Shown here one piece after another: positions 16,037 through 25,071 of a stretch of 64,000 nucleotides of DNA (position 1 is the first letter of the stretch; each line of letters starts with the position of its first letter). The translations under genes were made by a program, and so were the position numbers. The notes under the pieces were generated by a model that made no database searches, was not told where the DNA came from, and worked only from the letters and a program-made list of their open reading frames with translations. Source of the stretch: Pelomonas paludis. Lineage in GTDB: Bacteria; Pseudomonadota; Gammaproteobacteria; Burkholderiales; Burkholderiaceae_C. The stretch spans positions 434,001 through 498,000 of the forward strand of contig NZ_JBDPZD010000002.1 in NCBI RefSeq assembly GCF_039872745.1, given 5' to 3'.

Positions 16037-17752
16037 ATGTTCACCCGCCACGGCATGACCCTCCGCGCCCTGCTGACCATTCCCTATCTGGGCCTGGTCC
16101 TGGGTTTGGCTGCCGTGATCGGTGCTCTGTCCTACGCCTCGGGCCGCGAGGCCGTGAACACGCTTTCAGCCAAGTTGCTGACCGACACGGTGCTGCGCAT
16201 CGAGCAAGCCATTGCCAAGCACGTGTCGGGGTCCGAGGCGGTGCTGGAAGCCGCCTTCCCCACGGGCATGACCGCCCCGCCCGACATCGAGGCCGACCTG
16301 CCGCAGCTGCGCACGCGCTTCTGGCTGGCCACCTCGGTACACCGCGACCCCAACAACTACGCCTACTTCGGCGACCGGCACGGGCGCTTCTTCGGGCTGT
16401 GGCGGTATTCGGCGTCCGAGGCCGAGCTGCGGCTGCGCCTCAAGGGCGAAGGTGCGCGCGCGATCCGGCGCTTCGAGGGCATCAACGGCGCCCTGGCTGC
16501 GCCCACGACCGAGAGCCGCATCTACGACCCACGCGAGCGGCTCTGGTTCAAGGCCGGGCAGTCGCAGGCCAATGCCTGGACGGCCGTCTACATCGACTTC
16601 AAGACCGAAGAGCTGGTCTGCACCCGCGCCAAGCGCGTGCTCGGCACCGAAGGCCAGTTCGAGGGCGTGGTCGCCACCGACCTCTCCCTGCTGCAGATCA
16701 ACCAGTTCCTGCAAAAGCTGTCCATCAGCCAGCGCGGCCTGGCCATGGTGGTCGAGCCCAATGGCGACCTGATCGGTGTCTCGCGCGGGCCCAACCTCAA
16801 GCCTGGCGCTGAGGGCCGCCCCACCCGGCTGAACGCCGCCGAAAGCGCCGACGCCTTGGTCCGCGCCACCTACGCGCGCACCCAGGCGCTGCTGGCCCAG
16901 GGCGGCGCCGACGGCCCCCGCACCGCCACCCTGACCGACGAAAACGGCGACGCCGTGGAAATGGGCTTTGCCCGCATCAGCGACGACGCCGGCCTGGACT
17001 GGATCGTGATGGTCGCCGTCCCGCGTGACGACTTCCTGCACTCCATCACCCGGAACTTCTTCATCACCCTCGCCGTCGCGCTGCTCTTTGCGGCCGGCAC
17101 CACCGTCATCGGGCTCTCGGTGCTGAGCACCGTGCGGCATCAGTTGCTCAAGTTTGCCGAGGCCGCGCGGCGCATTGGCGATGGCGACATGAGCACCCCA
17201 CTGGCCGTGGAGCGCCGCGACGAGCTGGGCGAACTGGCGCGCAGCTTTGCCACCATGCAGACGCGCCTGCTCACCGACACCCTGACGGGCCTGGCCAACC
17301 GCGACGCGCTGCTGCGCCGCATCGAGGAGCGTGTCAGCCACCAGCGCCGGCGGCAGGACGCCCGGCCATTTGCCCTGCTCTTCATCGACCTGAACGAGTT
17401 CAAGTCCATCAACGACCGCCTCGGCCACGACGTGGGTGACCGCGTGCTGCAAGAGTTTGCGACCCGCCTGCACGCCACCGTGCGCCAGCAGGACCTGGTG
17501 GCGCGTTATGCGGGCGACGAGTTCGTCGTGCTGATCGACAGCGTGGACAGCCGCCGCGAAGCCGAAAGCCTGCGCGACCAACTGCGCCGCCTGCTCGAGC
17601 AGCCACTGCAAGCGCTGGCCAACATCGAAGGCGCCCCCGACAACGCCGGCGGCGCCGTGGGCCTCGCCCTCTTCCCCGAGGACGGGCAGGACTGCGACAC
17701 CCTGCTCAAGCGGGCGGATGCGGATATGTACGTTGAGAAAACGCGCTACTGA
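16037..17752 (+). CDS. Membrane diguanylate cyclase with periplasmic sensor, HAMP and GGDEF domains
   Basis: The 571-residue protein has a membrane helix at about 10-32, a periplasmic sensor region of roughly 300 residues (double-Cache-like), a second helix at 340-364, HAMP at about 365-415 and a GGDEF domain to the end. The active-site motif is AGDEF (492-496) in place of GGDEF, a variant found in active enzymes. An inhibitory-site RQQD sits at 483-486, exactly five residues before it. It should make cyclic di-GMP in response to an external signal. The start at 16037 puts the first helix at the N-terminus. Confidence 0.87.
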   Translation: MFTRHGMTLRALLTIPYLGLVLGLAAVIGALSYASGREAVNTLSAKLLTDTVLRIEQAIAKHVSGSEAVLEAAFPTGMTAPPDIEADLPQLRTRFWLATSVHRDPNNYAYFGDRHGRFFGLWRYSASEAELRLRLKGEGARAIRRFEGINGALAAPTTESRIYDPRERLWFKAGQSQANAWTAVYIDFKTEELVCTRAKRVLGTEGQFEGVVATDLSLLQINQFLQKLSISQRGLAMVVEPNGDLIGVSRGPNLKPGAEGRPTRLNAAESADALVRATYARTQALLAQGGADGPRTATLTDENGDAVEMGFARISDDAGLDWIVMVAVPRDDFLHSITRNFFITLAVALLFAAGTTVIGLSVLSTVRHQLLKFAEAARRIGDGDMSTPLAVERRDELGELARSFATMQTRLLTDTLTGLANRDALLRRIEERVSHQRRRQDARPFALLFIDLNEFKSINDRLGHDVGDRVLQEFATRLHATVRQQDLVARYAGDEFVVLIDSVDSRREAESLRDQLRRLLEQPLQALANIEGAPDNAGGAVGLALFPEDGQDCDTLLKRADADMYVEKTRY

Positions 17753-18014
17753 AGTCCCCCCGATTCCCCAGGCATGCCTGACGGCCACTGCCCAGGCCCG
17801 GGCGGTGGGCTAAGGGTTTCTTCTTGGTCTGCCCTAGGGGGCTAGCACCCCCCTTGGTCGAGGGGGATGTGCCTTCGTTAGATCTAACCTTTCGTGACGC
17901 ATTACGCATAGGCTAGATCTTCTGCGCACGGGTAACCCCCGTGCCCGGATTGCAGCGATCGACCGATCTCGACTGGCTGGCGAGCGCTTCTCCAACAACC
18001 ACTGAGGTGATCTC
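17753..18014 (+). promoter_or_regulatory. Palindrome-rich promoter region of the PEP-CTERM gene
   Basis: No gene fits in these 262 bases, but several ordered signals do. AGGGGG occurs at 17836-17841 and 17861-17866 with CCCCCT at 17849-17854 between, so the middle block can pair with either flank. GTTAGATCTAAC at 17877-17888 is a perfect 12-bp palindrome, and TAGATCT recurs at 17914-17920. ACGCAT is repeated around 17897-17909. GCACGGG/CCCGTGC at 17926-17944 forms a 7-bp hairpin. The set suggests binding of one or more dimeric regulators. No sigma-54 site was found. Confidence 0.55.
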
Positions 18015-18659
18015 ATGTCCATCAAACGACGCCTGTGTACCGGCTTGGCCGCGATTGCACTGGCAGCTTCCGCGCAAGGCGGCGTCTTGTATTCCGAGGG
18101 CTTCGAAGACTTGGCAAGTTCAGGCTGGACGCTGACCAATCTGAGTTCCCCTGCTGGCGAATCCTGGTTCCAGGGGACTCCGGACATATTCCAGGCGCAT
18201 GCAGGTCCCACCAACTCTTATGCGGGCGTCAATTTCCTTAGTGCGAAGGACGGCTCGGGGACTTTGTCCAACTGGCTGATCAGCCCGGTGATCTCGTTGG
18301 GAAGCAGCGCCAGCCTGAGCTTTTTCGCGCGGGGCGAGGCTGCGGATGGCTTTGTTGACACCTTCAATGTGTACTTCGGCGACGGCGCCGGACTCGACAC
18401 CAGCGCCTTTCAGCTGCTTGGCACGCTCACCGCGTCGCAAAAGGGTTGGGAAGAGTTCCTGGTGAACTTGCCTTCGGCATTGACCGGCCGCATTGCCTTT
18501 GAATACGCCGGCGACGCTGCGATCGCCGACTACGCCGGGATCGACACGGTGACTGTCAGCAGCCGCGGCACCGTGCCTGAGCCCATGAGCCTGGCTCTGA
18601 GTGGCGTTGCGCTGCTTGGCGCCGCGGCCGCACGACGCCGCTCCGGCAGGCAAGCCTGA
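18015..18659 (+). CDS. PEP-CTERM sorting-domain protein with choice-of-anchor-like domain
   Basis: The 214-residue protein has a signal peptide ending near AASAQGG, a beta-rich middle region of choice-of-anchor J type (starting E-G-F-E-D), and a C-terminal sorting tag. The tag is VPEP at 187-190, a hydrophobic helix and RRR at 208-210. PEP-CTERM proteins are processed by an exosortase and usually reach the cell surface or exopolysaccharide matrix. No exosortase is encoded in this window. GAGGTGA lies 6 bases before the start. Two further exported proteins follow in the same direction. Confidence 0.88.
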   Translation: MSIKRRLCTGLAAIALAASAQGGVLYSEGFEDLASSGWTLTNLSSPAGESWFQGTPDIFQAHAGPTNSYAGVNFLSAKDGSGTLSNWLISPVISLGSSASLSFFARGEAADGFVDTFNVYFGDGAGLDTSAFQLLGTLTASQKGWEEFLVNLPSALTGRIAFEYAGDAAIADYAGIDTVTVSSRGTVPEPMSLALSGVALLGAAAARRRSGRQA

Positions 18660-18716
18660 GCCCGCGCCCCAAGTGCTCGACGCATCCGTTTTGGTCCACC
18701 CATCAAAGGATTCGAA

Positions 18717-19199
18717 ATGAAATCAGAGATCCAGGCGCTTATGACCAAGTGCCCTCCCCGTCTTGCCCTGCCGCTGCTAGCGCCGCTTGTGCTGGCTGGC
18801 GCTGTGTTGTCTCAGCCAGCCTTCGCAGAAGAAGCTGCCTTGCGCGTGGTGCGCGACGCTGAGACCGGCATGCTTCGCGCCCCGAACGCCGCCGAAATCG
18901 CTGCGCTGGACGCTGCCAGCAAGGTCCTCGCAGCCAGCAGCAGCACGTCCACACGAAAGGCCGCCGCGGCTGTGACGACTTCGTCCACTCGCGTGGACGT
19001 CCTGCCCAATGGCGCCAAGCGCGTGATGCTCGGCACCGAGCACCACGCCTACTCCGTCGCCACAAAGACTGCCGATGGAGGCATTGATTTCAACTGCGTT
19101 CAGGGCGAGCAATCTGCGATCGCCAAGACCCTGGCGCCGATGAAGGCTACCCGCTCGGTGGCGCCCCACGACAAGGAGCACGCCCATGACTCGCAGTGA
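18717..19199 (+). CDS. Exported post-PEP-CTERM-1-like protein
   Basis: The 160-residue protein has a signal peptide (cleavage near QPAFA-EE) and then L-R-V-V-R-D-A-E-T-G-M-L-R-A-P, followed later by a H-H-A-Y-S-V and F-N-C-V-Q-G pattern. From memory this matches the post-PEP-CTERM-1 family, small exported proteins encoded next to PEP-CTERM genes. Function is unknown. AAAGGA lies 7 bases before the ATG. Its end overlaps the start of the metalloprotease gene by 14 bases, so the two are very likely translated together. Confidence 0.7.
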   Translation: MKSEIQALMTKCPPRLALPLLAPLVLAGAVLSQPAFAEEAALRVVRDAETGMLRAPNAAEIAALDAASKVLAASSSTSTRKAAAAVTTSSTRVDVLPNGAKRVMLGTEHHAYSVATKTADGGIDFNCVQGEQSAIAKTLAPMKATRSVAPHDKEHAHDSQ

Positions 19200-20622
19200 C
19201 CTGATTCGGCCGCTTCGTGTGGTCAGCGCCCTGCTTCTGGCAGCCAGCGCATTTTTCAGCCAGGGCAGCCAAGCGGCCGTCACGATCATCATCAACAACT
19301 TGAACGGCCCAGGCGTTGGCTTCAACGACCCGACGCCAGCCGTTCCAGTCGGCGGCAATCCCGGCACGACGCTAGGAGCGCAGCGGCTTTTCGCCTTCGC
19401 TTACGCCGCCAATCTGTGGGGGGCGACGCTCACGTCTGCCACCCCCATCGTCATCAACGCCCAGTTCGTTGCACTGAGCTGCAACGCCAGCAGCGCAGTG
19501 CTGGGTAGCGCTGGCGCGACGGAGGTGTTCTCGGATTTTCCGTCCAGCCCCAAAGCCGGAACCTGGTACCCCTATGCGCTGGCAAACAAGATCGCGGGTG
19601 TCGATCTCGATGCAGGGTCGCCGCAGATTAACGCCCGCTTCAACGCCAATCTCGGCCAAGCTGGTTGCTTGACAGGCACCACGTTCTACCTGGGCGTCGA
19701 TGGCGCCCACGGGGCCAATGTCGACTTTGTTGAGGTTTTGCTGCACGAGATGGGCCACGGCCTTGGTTTCCAAACATTCACCAATGGCAGCACTGGGGCT
19801 CAGTTCGTGGGGGTTCCGTCGGTCTGGGATCACTTCCTGATGGATGGGAACACCGGCAAGGTCTGGAAGGACATGACGGATGCCGAGCGTGCCGCCTCTG
19901 CCATCAGCGTGGACAAGCTCGTCTGGAGCGGCCCCCTGGTGAACGCTGCAGCCCCGGGCGTGCTTCGTGTCGGCAATCCGGGCGTCTTCGTCGGTGGAAG
20001 CACCGCAGGGGCGACGGCCGGCTTGCACGCCGTGGGAGAAGCCTCATTTGGCGCTTCGCTGATGACCCCAGTCGCGGGCAAAGTCATGCCCATCACGGCG
20101 GGCTCGGGCTTGTCTGACGCTTGCAGCACGTTCACGCCGACCCAAGCGCTGGCGGCCAAGAACAATGTGGCGCTGGTGATCCGTGGCACTTGCGCCTTCA
20201 CGATCAAGGTGAAGAACGCACAAAACGCCGGTGCAATTGGCGTGCTGGTGTCTGACAACGTGGCTGGCGGCCCTCCTCCTGGGCTAGGTGGCTCTGACCC
20301 CACCATCACCATCCCGGCGGTTCGCATCACGCAGGCAGACGGGCTGGCGTTGCTGGCTGCCACGGCCACGCGCTCGCGCACGAGCTCGGGGGTGCTGGCC
20401 ACCATCGGGCTGTTTGGCACCAACGTGGCGGGCATGGATGCGTTCCGACGCATGCTGATGTATGCACCCAACCCGTTTGAGCCGGGCTCGTCGGTTTCGC
20501 ACTTCTCGACCGTTGCCTCGCCCAATCTGCTGATGGAACCGGCCATCAACGGCGATCTGACCCAGAGCGTGACCGCGCCCAAGGATCTGACCCTGATCCT
20601 GCTGAAGGAGATCGGCTGGTAA
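19186..20622 (+). CDS. Exported PA-domain zinc metalloprotease-like protein
   Basis: The 478-residue protein has a signal peptide (to about residue 31), a HEMGHGLGF zinc-binding motif near 188-196 and a protease-associated (PA) domain around 300-400 with the usual R-G-T-C-A-F pattern. The position where metzincins have a third histidine is Thr, so the third ligand must come from elsewhere. It should be a secreted or surface peptidase. AAGGAG lies 7 bases before the ATG, inside the end of the upstream gene. There is no C-terminal PEP-CTERM tag. A strong terminator follows the gene. Confidence 0.8.
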   Translation: MTRSDLIRPLRVVSALLLAASAFFSQGSQAAVTIIINNLNGPGVGFNDPTPAVPVGGNPGTTLGAQRLFAFAYAANLWGATLTSATPIVINAQFVALSCNASSAVLGSAGATEVFSDFPSSPKAGTWYPYALANKIAGVDLDAGSPQINARFNANLGQAGCLTGTTFYLGVDGAHGANVDFVEVLLHEMGHGLGFQTFTNGSTGAQFVGVPSVWDHFLMDGNTGKVWKDMTDAERAASAISVDKLVWSGPLVNAAAPGVLRVGNPGVFVGGSTAGATAGLHAVGEASFGASLMTPVAGKVMPITAGSGLSDACSTFTPTQALAAKNNVALVIRGTCAFTIKVKNAQNAGAIGVLVSDNVAGGPPPGLGGSDPTITIPAVRITQADGLALLAATATRSRTSSGVLATIGLFGTNVAGMDAFRRMLMYAPNPFEPGSSVSHFSTVASPNLLMEPAINGDLTQSVTAPKDLTLILLKEIGW

Positions 20623-20651
20623 TCACCCCAGACCGGCTTCCTACAATCACG

Positions 20652-20676
20652 ACAGCCCCGCCTTCGGGGCTGTTTT
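20652..20676 (+). terminator. Rho-independent terminator of the PEP-CTERM/metalloprotease unit
   Basis: A perfect 9-bp stem ACAGCCCCG/CGGGGCTGT with loop CCTT is followed by TTTT. It lies 29 bases after the metalloprotease stop and only 14 bases before the mfd ATG, so it should separate the two transcription units. Confidence 0.9.
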
Positions 20677-20690
20677 CATTTGTGCGCTCG

Positions 20691-23600
20691 ATGCTGTCTC
20701 CCAAGCTCCCCGCCCTCGCTCCGGGCAAGAAGTACACCGTCCCACGCCCCGTCGGCTCGGCCGATGCCTTGTTGCTGGCCCACTTCGCCACGCAGCAGGC
20801 TGGCCGGCTCACGGCCATCGTCACGGCGGACCCGGCGGACACGCAGCGGCTGGAGGCTGAGCTCAAGGTCTTTGCGCCAGGCTTGCGCGTGGCCGTGTTC
20901 CCCGACTGGGAGACCCTGCCCTATGACAGCTTCAGCCCCCACCAGGACCTGATCTCGGAGCGGCTGGCCACCCTTTGGGCGCTGCTGCAATCGCAGCGCG
21001 AGCACAGCGTCGATGTGGTGCTGCTGCCCGCCACCACGGCCCTGGTGCGGCTGGCGCCGCCGAGCTTCCTGGCGGCCACCACCTTCCATTTCAAGCAGAA
21101 ACAGCGGCTCGACGAGGCCTCGTTCCGCGCGCAGCTGGTGCTCGCCGGGTACTCCAATGTCTCGCAGGTCGTGCAGCCGGGCGAGTACGCGGTGCGCGGC
21201 AGCCTGATCGACCTCTTCCCCATGGGCTCGCCCCAGCCCTACCGGGTGGACCTGTTCGGCGACGAGATCGACTCCATCCGCACCTTCGACCCCGACAGCC
21301 AGCGCAGCCTCTACCCAGTGCCCGAAGTGCGCCTGCTGCCGGGGCGCGAGTTCCCGATGAGCGAGCCGGCGCGCAAGCTCTTCCGCGAGCGCTGGCGCGA
21401 GAAGATGGACGGCGACCCCACCAAGGCGCGGCTCTACAAGGACATGGGCGAGGGCTTTGCCGGCGGCGGCATCGAGTACTACCTGCCGCTGTTCTTCGAG
21501 CAGACGGCCACCGTCTTCGACTACCTCGGCGCTGGTGCGGCGGTAGCGCTGCACGGCGAGGTCGATGAAGCGATTCAGCGCTTCTGGTCCGACACGCGCG
21601 ACCGCCACCGCCTGCTGCAGCACGACCCCGAGCGGCCCATCTTGCCGCCGGCCGACATCTTCCTGGGCGCCGAGGAGTTCTTCGGCCTGACGCACCCGCA
21701 CGCCGTGCTCTCAGTGCGCGGCAAGGAGCCCACCGACTACGCCCGCCCGCTGCCCGACATCAGCGTCGAGCGCGGCGCGCAGGAGCCGCTGGCCCGCCTG
21801 CAACAGCACCTGCAGTCCACCCCGCACCGCGTGCTGCTGCTGGCCGAAAGCGAAGGCCGCCGCGAGAGCCTGCTGGAGCAGTTGCGCGACAGCAAGATCG
21901 ACCCGCCCTCGTGTGCGGGCATTGAGGACTTTCTTGCGGGCGACGAGAAGTTCGCCATCACCGCGGCGCCGCTGGCCGAGGGCTTCCATTGGGTCGATGG
22001 CGATCAGCATTTGCAGCTCGTCACCGAAACCGAGCTCTACGCCACCGCGCCGGCCACGCGGCGCCGCCGCAAGCAGGAGCAGGTCAGCAGCGTCGATGCG
22101 CTGATCAAGGACCTGTCCGAGCTGAAAGTCGGCGACCCGGTCGTGCACATCAACCACGGCATCGGCCGCTACCAGGGGCTGATGAACATCGACTTGGGCG
22201 ATGGGCCCAGCGAGTTCCTGCACCTGGAGTACGCCGACAAGGCCACGCTCTACGTCCCCGTCTCGCAGTTGCATCTGATTGGCCGCTACACCGGCGTCTC
22301 GGCTGAAGAAGCTCCGCTGCACCGCCTCGGCTCCGGCCAATGGGAAAAGGCCAAGCGCAAGGCCGCCGAACAGGTGCGCGATGCAGCGGCCGAGCTGCTC
22401 AACCTCTACGCCCGCAGGGCCGCGCGTGAGGGCCACGCCTTCCGCTACTCGGCGCACGACTACGAGGCCTTCGCGGCCAGCTTTGGCTTCGAGGAAACGC
22501 CCGACCAGCGCGCGGCCATTCACGCCGTCATCCAGGACATGATCAGCCCCAAACCCATGGACCGCCTGGTCTGCGGCGACGTGGGCTTTGGCAAGACCGA
22601 GGTGGCGCTGCGCGCGGCTTTTCTCGCCGTGATGGGCGGCAAGCAGGTGGCCATCCTGGCGCCCACCACGCTGCTGGCCGAGCAGCACTACCAAAACATC
22701 GCCGACCGCTTCTCGGCCTGGCCCGTCAAGGTGGCCGAGATGAGCCGCTTCCGCTCGGCCAAGGAGATCAAGGCCGCGCTCGAAGGCCTGGAGGCCGGGC
22801 ACATTGACATCGTCGTCGGCACGCACAAGCTGCTCTCGCCCGACGTCAAGTTCGCACGCCTTGGGCTGCTCGTGATCGACGAGGAGCACCGCTTCGGCGT
22901 GCGCCACAAGGAGGCCATGAAAGCCCTGCGCGCCGAGGTCGATGTGCTCACGCTCACCGCCACGCCCATCCCGCGCACCCTGGGCATGGCGCTCGAGGGC
23001 TTGCGCGACCTCAGTGTCATCGCCACCGCGCCACAGCGGCGCCTGGCCATCAAGACCTTTGTGCGCGCCGAGAGCAGCGGCACCATCCGCGAGGCCGTGC
23101 TGCGTGAACTCAAGCGCGGCGGCCAGGTCTACTTCCTGCACAACGAGGTCGAGACCATCGAGAACCGGCGCCAGAAGCTGGAAGAGCTGATCCCCGAGGC
23201 GCGCATCGTCGTCGCCCATGGTCAGATGCCCGAGCGCGAGCTGGAGCGCGTGATGCGCGAGTTCGTGGCCGGCAAGCACAACGTGCTGCTGTGCTCGACC
23301 ATCATCGAGACCGGCATCGACGTGCCCTCGGCCAACACCATCGTCATCAGCCGGGCCGACAAGTTCGGCCTCGCGCAGCTGCACCAGCTGCGTGGCCGCG
23401 TGGGCCGCAGCCACCACCAGGCCTATGCCTACCTGATGGTGCCCGACCTGCAAGGCCTGACCAAGCAGGCCGCCCAGCGGCTCGACGCCATCCAGGCCAT
23501 GGAGGAGCTGGGCTCGGGCTTCTACCTGGCCATGCACGACCTGGAGATCCGCGGCGCCGGCGAGGTGCTGGGCGAGAACCAGAGCGGCAACATGATGGAG

Positions 23601-24146
23601 ATCGGCTTCCAGCTCTACAACGAGATGCTGGCCGAGGCGGTGCGGGCGCTCAAGTCCGGCCGCGAGCCCGACCTGCTCTCGCCCACCGGCGTGTTCGGCG
23701 GCACCACCGAGGTCAACCTCCACGCCCCCGCCCTGCTGCCCGACGCCTACTGCGGCGACGTGCACACCCGGCTCTCGCTCTACAAGCGCCTGGCCAGCGC
23801 CGACAAGGCCGAGCAGATCGACACCATGCTCGAAGAGATCACCGACCGCTTCGGCAAGCTGCCGAGCCAGGGGCAGACCCTCTTCGACCTGCACCGCCTG
23901 CGCGTGCTGGCCAAGCCCTATGGCGTCATCAAGATCGACGCCAGCCCGGCCATCATCAATGTCAACTTCCGCGCCAACCCGCCCATCGACCCGATGCGCG
24001 TGATCGACCTGGTGCAGAAGAACCGCAACATCAAGCTCGTCGGCAACGAGAAGCTCCGCATCGAAAAAGCCCTGAGCAACCCGCAGGACCGCGCCCAAGC
24101 CGTGCGCGAGGTGCTGCGCCTGCTCGGCCAACCCAAGCCCCACTGA
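20691..24146 (+). CDS. mfd: Transcription-repair coupling factor
   Basis: The 1151-residue protein has an N-terminal UvrB-like region, an RNA-polymerase-interacting region beginning near K-V-G-D-P-V-V-H (about residue 480), and a superfamily 2 translocase. The translocase shows Walker A GFGKT near 632 and DEEH near 730. The C-terminal TRCF domain is present. Length is normal for Mfd (about 1150). It displaces stalled RNA polymerase and recruits UvrA for repair. ATG at 20691 is preferred to a GTG three codons upstream. No Shine-Dalgarno sequence is evident, and the upstream terminator ends just before it. serB follows after 2 bases. Confidence 0.96.
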   Translation: MLSPKLPALAPGKKYTVPRPVGSADALLLAHFATQQAGRLTAIVTADPADTQRLEAELKVFAPGLRVAVFPDWETLPYDSFSPHQDLISERLATLWALLQSQREHSVDVVLLPATTALVRLAPPSFLAATTFHFKQKQRLDEASFRAQLVLAGYSNVSQVVQPGEYAVRGSLIDLFPMGSPQPYRVDLFGDEIDSIRTFDPDSQRSLYPVPEVRLLPGREFPMSEPARKLFRERWREKMDGDPTKARLYKDMGEGFAGGGIEYYLPLFFEQTATVFDYLGAGAAVALHGEVDEAIQRFWSDTRDRHRLLQHDPERPILPPADIFLGAEEFFGLTHPHAVLSVRGKEPTDYARPLPDISVERGAQEPLARLQQHLQSTPHRVLLLAESEGRRESLLEQLRDSKIDPPSCAGIEDFLAGDEKFAITAAPLAEGFHWVDGDQHLQLVTETELYATAPATRRRRKQEQVSSVDALIKDLSELKVGDPVVHINHGIGRYQGLMNIDLGDGPSEFLHLEYADKATLYVPVSQLHLIGRYTGVSAEEAPLHRLGSGQWEKAKRKAAEQVRDAAAELLNLYARRAAREGHAFRYSAHDYEAFAASFGFEETPDQRAAIHAVIQDMISPKPMDRLVCGDVGFGKTEVALRAAFLAVMGGKQVAILAPTTLLAEQHYQNIADRFSAWPVKVAEMSRFRSAKEIKAALEGLEAGHIDIVVGTHKLLSPDVKFARLGLLVIDEEHRFGVRHKEAMKALRAEVDVLTLTATPIPRTLGMALEGLRDLSVIATAPQRRLAIKTFVRAESSGTIREAVLRELKRGGQVYFLHNEVETIENRRQKLEELIPEARIVVAHGQMPERELERVMREFVAGKHNVLLCSTIIETGIDVPSANTIVISRADKFGLAQLHQLRGRVGRSHHQAYAYLMVPDLQGLTKQAAQRLDAIQAMEELGSGFYLAMHDLEIRGAGEVLGENQSGNMMEIGFQLYNEMLAEAVRALKSGREPDLLSPTGVFGGTTEVNLHAPALLPDAYCGDVHTRLSLYKRLASADKAEQIDTMLEEITDRFGKLPSQGQTLFDLHRLRVLAKPYGVIKIDASPAIINVNFRANPPIDPMRVIDLVQKNRNIKLVGNEKLRIEKALSNPQDRAQAVREVLRLLGQPKPH

Positions 24147-24148
24147 CC

Positions 24149-24847
24149 ATGACCGCCATCGTCCTGCGCCCCGGCCTGCAACTGCCGCCCCTCGCCCACT
24201 TCAAGCTTGCCGCCTTCGACATGGACTCGACGCTGATCAGCATCGAGTGCATCGACGAGATCGCCGCCATGGCCGGCAAGGGGGCCGAGGTGGCCGCCAT
24301 CACCGAGGCCGCCATGCGCGGCGAGATCACCGACTTCAAGGAGAGCCTGCGGCGCCGCCTGGCGCTGCTGGTGGGCACGCCGGCCAGCGTGCTGGACCGG
24401 GTGCTGGCGGAGCGCCTCAAGTTCAACCCCGGTGCGCGCGTGTTGTGTGCGGGGCTCAAGGCCGCCGGGCTCAAGCTGGTGCTCGTGTCGGGCGGTTTCA
24501 CCTTCTTCACGGCTTTCGTAGCCCGCGAATTGGGCATGGACTACGTGCGCAGCAACGAGCTGGAGATCGTGGACGGCGCGCTGACCGGCCGCGTCGTCAT
24601 GCAGGCCTGGGGCGACATCTGCGACGGTGCAGAGAAGCGCCGCATGCTGCTGGAGTGCTGTGCGGCCATCGGCTGCTCACCCAGCCAAGCCATGGCCGTG
24701 GGCGATGGCAGCAACGACTTGCCGATGATGGGCGAGGCTGGCCTCTCGGTGGCCTACCACGCCAAGCCCAAGGTGCGTGAGCAGGCCATGGTGGCCATCA
24801 ACGAAGGCGGGCTGGATCAACTGCTGGCGCTACTGCCCAGCACCTGA
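24149..24847 (+). CDS. serB: Phosphoserine phosphatase
   Basis: The 232-residue HAD-family enzyme shows motif I D-M-D-S-T at 24-28, the motif II region V-L-V-S-G-G-F, and motif III G-D-G-S-N-D-L near residue 191. It catalyses the last step of serine synthesis, removing phosphate from O-phosphoserine. It lacks the N-terminal ACT-like extension seen in some homologues, which is usual for this group. The start is 2 bases after mfd, so the two are probably co-transcribed. Its 3' end overlaps the convergent S4 gene by 31 bases. Confidence 0.93.
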   Translation: MTAIVLRPGLQLPPLAHFKLAAFDMDSTLISIECIDEIAAMAGKGAEVAAITEAAMRGEITDFKESLRRRLALLVGTPASVLDRVLAERLKFNPGARVLCAGLKAAGLKLVLVSGGFTFFTAFVARELGMDYVRSNELEIVDGALTGRVVMQAWGDICDGAEKRRMLLECCAAIGCSPSQAMAVGDGSNDLPMMGEAGLSVAYHAKPKVREQAMVAINEGGLDQLLALLPST

Positions 24848-25041
24848 ACCTGCTGCCCCGCAAAGGCCACCTGCTGGCCGGCGCGGATCTTGGCGGTCTT
24901 GCGCAGCTCCAACTGCCCATCCACCTGCACCTCGCCCTCGCTGATGCGCATGCGCGCCTCGCCACCACTGCTTACCAGCCCCAAGGCCTTGAGCAGTTTG
25001 TCGAGTTCGATGTAGTCGCCACGCAGTTCGAGTTGGAGCAT
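24817..25041 (-). CDS. S4-domain RNA-binding protein (YbcJ type)
   Basis: The 74-residue protein is essentially one S4 RNA-binding domain: I-E-L-D-K-L-L-K-A-L-G-L near residues 9-20, then S-G-G-E-A-R and V-Q-V-D-G. Such small proteins bind structured RNA, often ribosomal. The start at 25041 is chosen since an upstream ATG adds six unlikely residues. It overlaps the convergent serB 3' end by 31 bases and lies 30 bases downstream of the MFS gene on the same strand. Confidence 0.82.
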   Translation of the reverse strand: MLQLELRGDYIELDKLLKALGLVSSGGEARMRISEGEVQVDGQLELRKTAKIRAGQQVAFAGQQVQVLGSSASS

Positions 25042-25071
25042 TGAGCAGGTGTCCGGCAAAGCGCGGAATTG

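Noticed and set aside
16037..17752. Diguanylate cyclase considered inactive because of AGDEF
   Set aside because: AGDEF occurs in active enzymes and the inhibitory site and surrounding residues are intact.
17925..17960. Possible sigma-54 promoter before the PEP-CTERM gene (TGC...TTGCA-like bases)
   Set aside because: The GG and GC elements do not have the required 10-base spacing.
21711..24143. An 810-codon open frame on the minus strand opposite mfd, and many other long antisense frames
   Set aside because: They mirror real genes in GC-rich DNA, have biased low-complexity translations and no recognisable domain; mfd on the plus strand is unambiguous.
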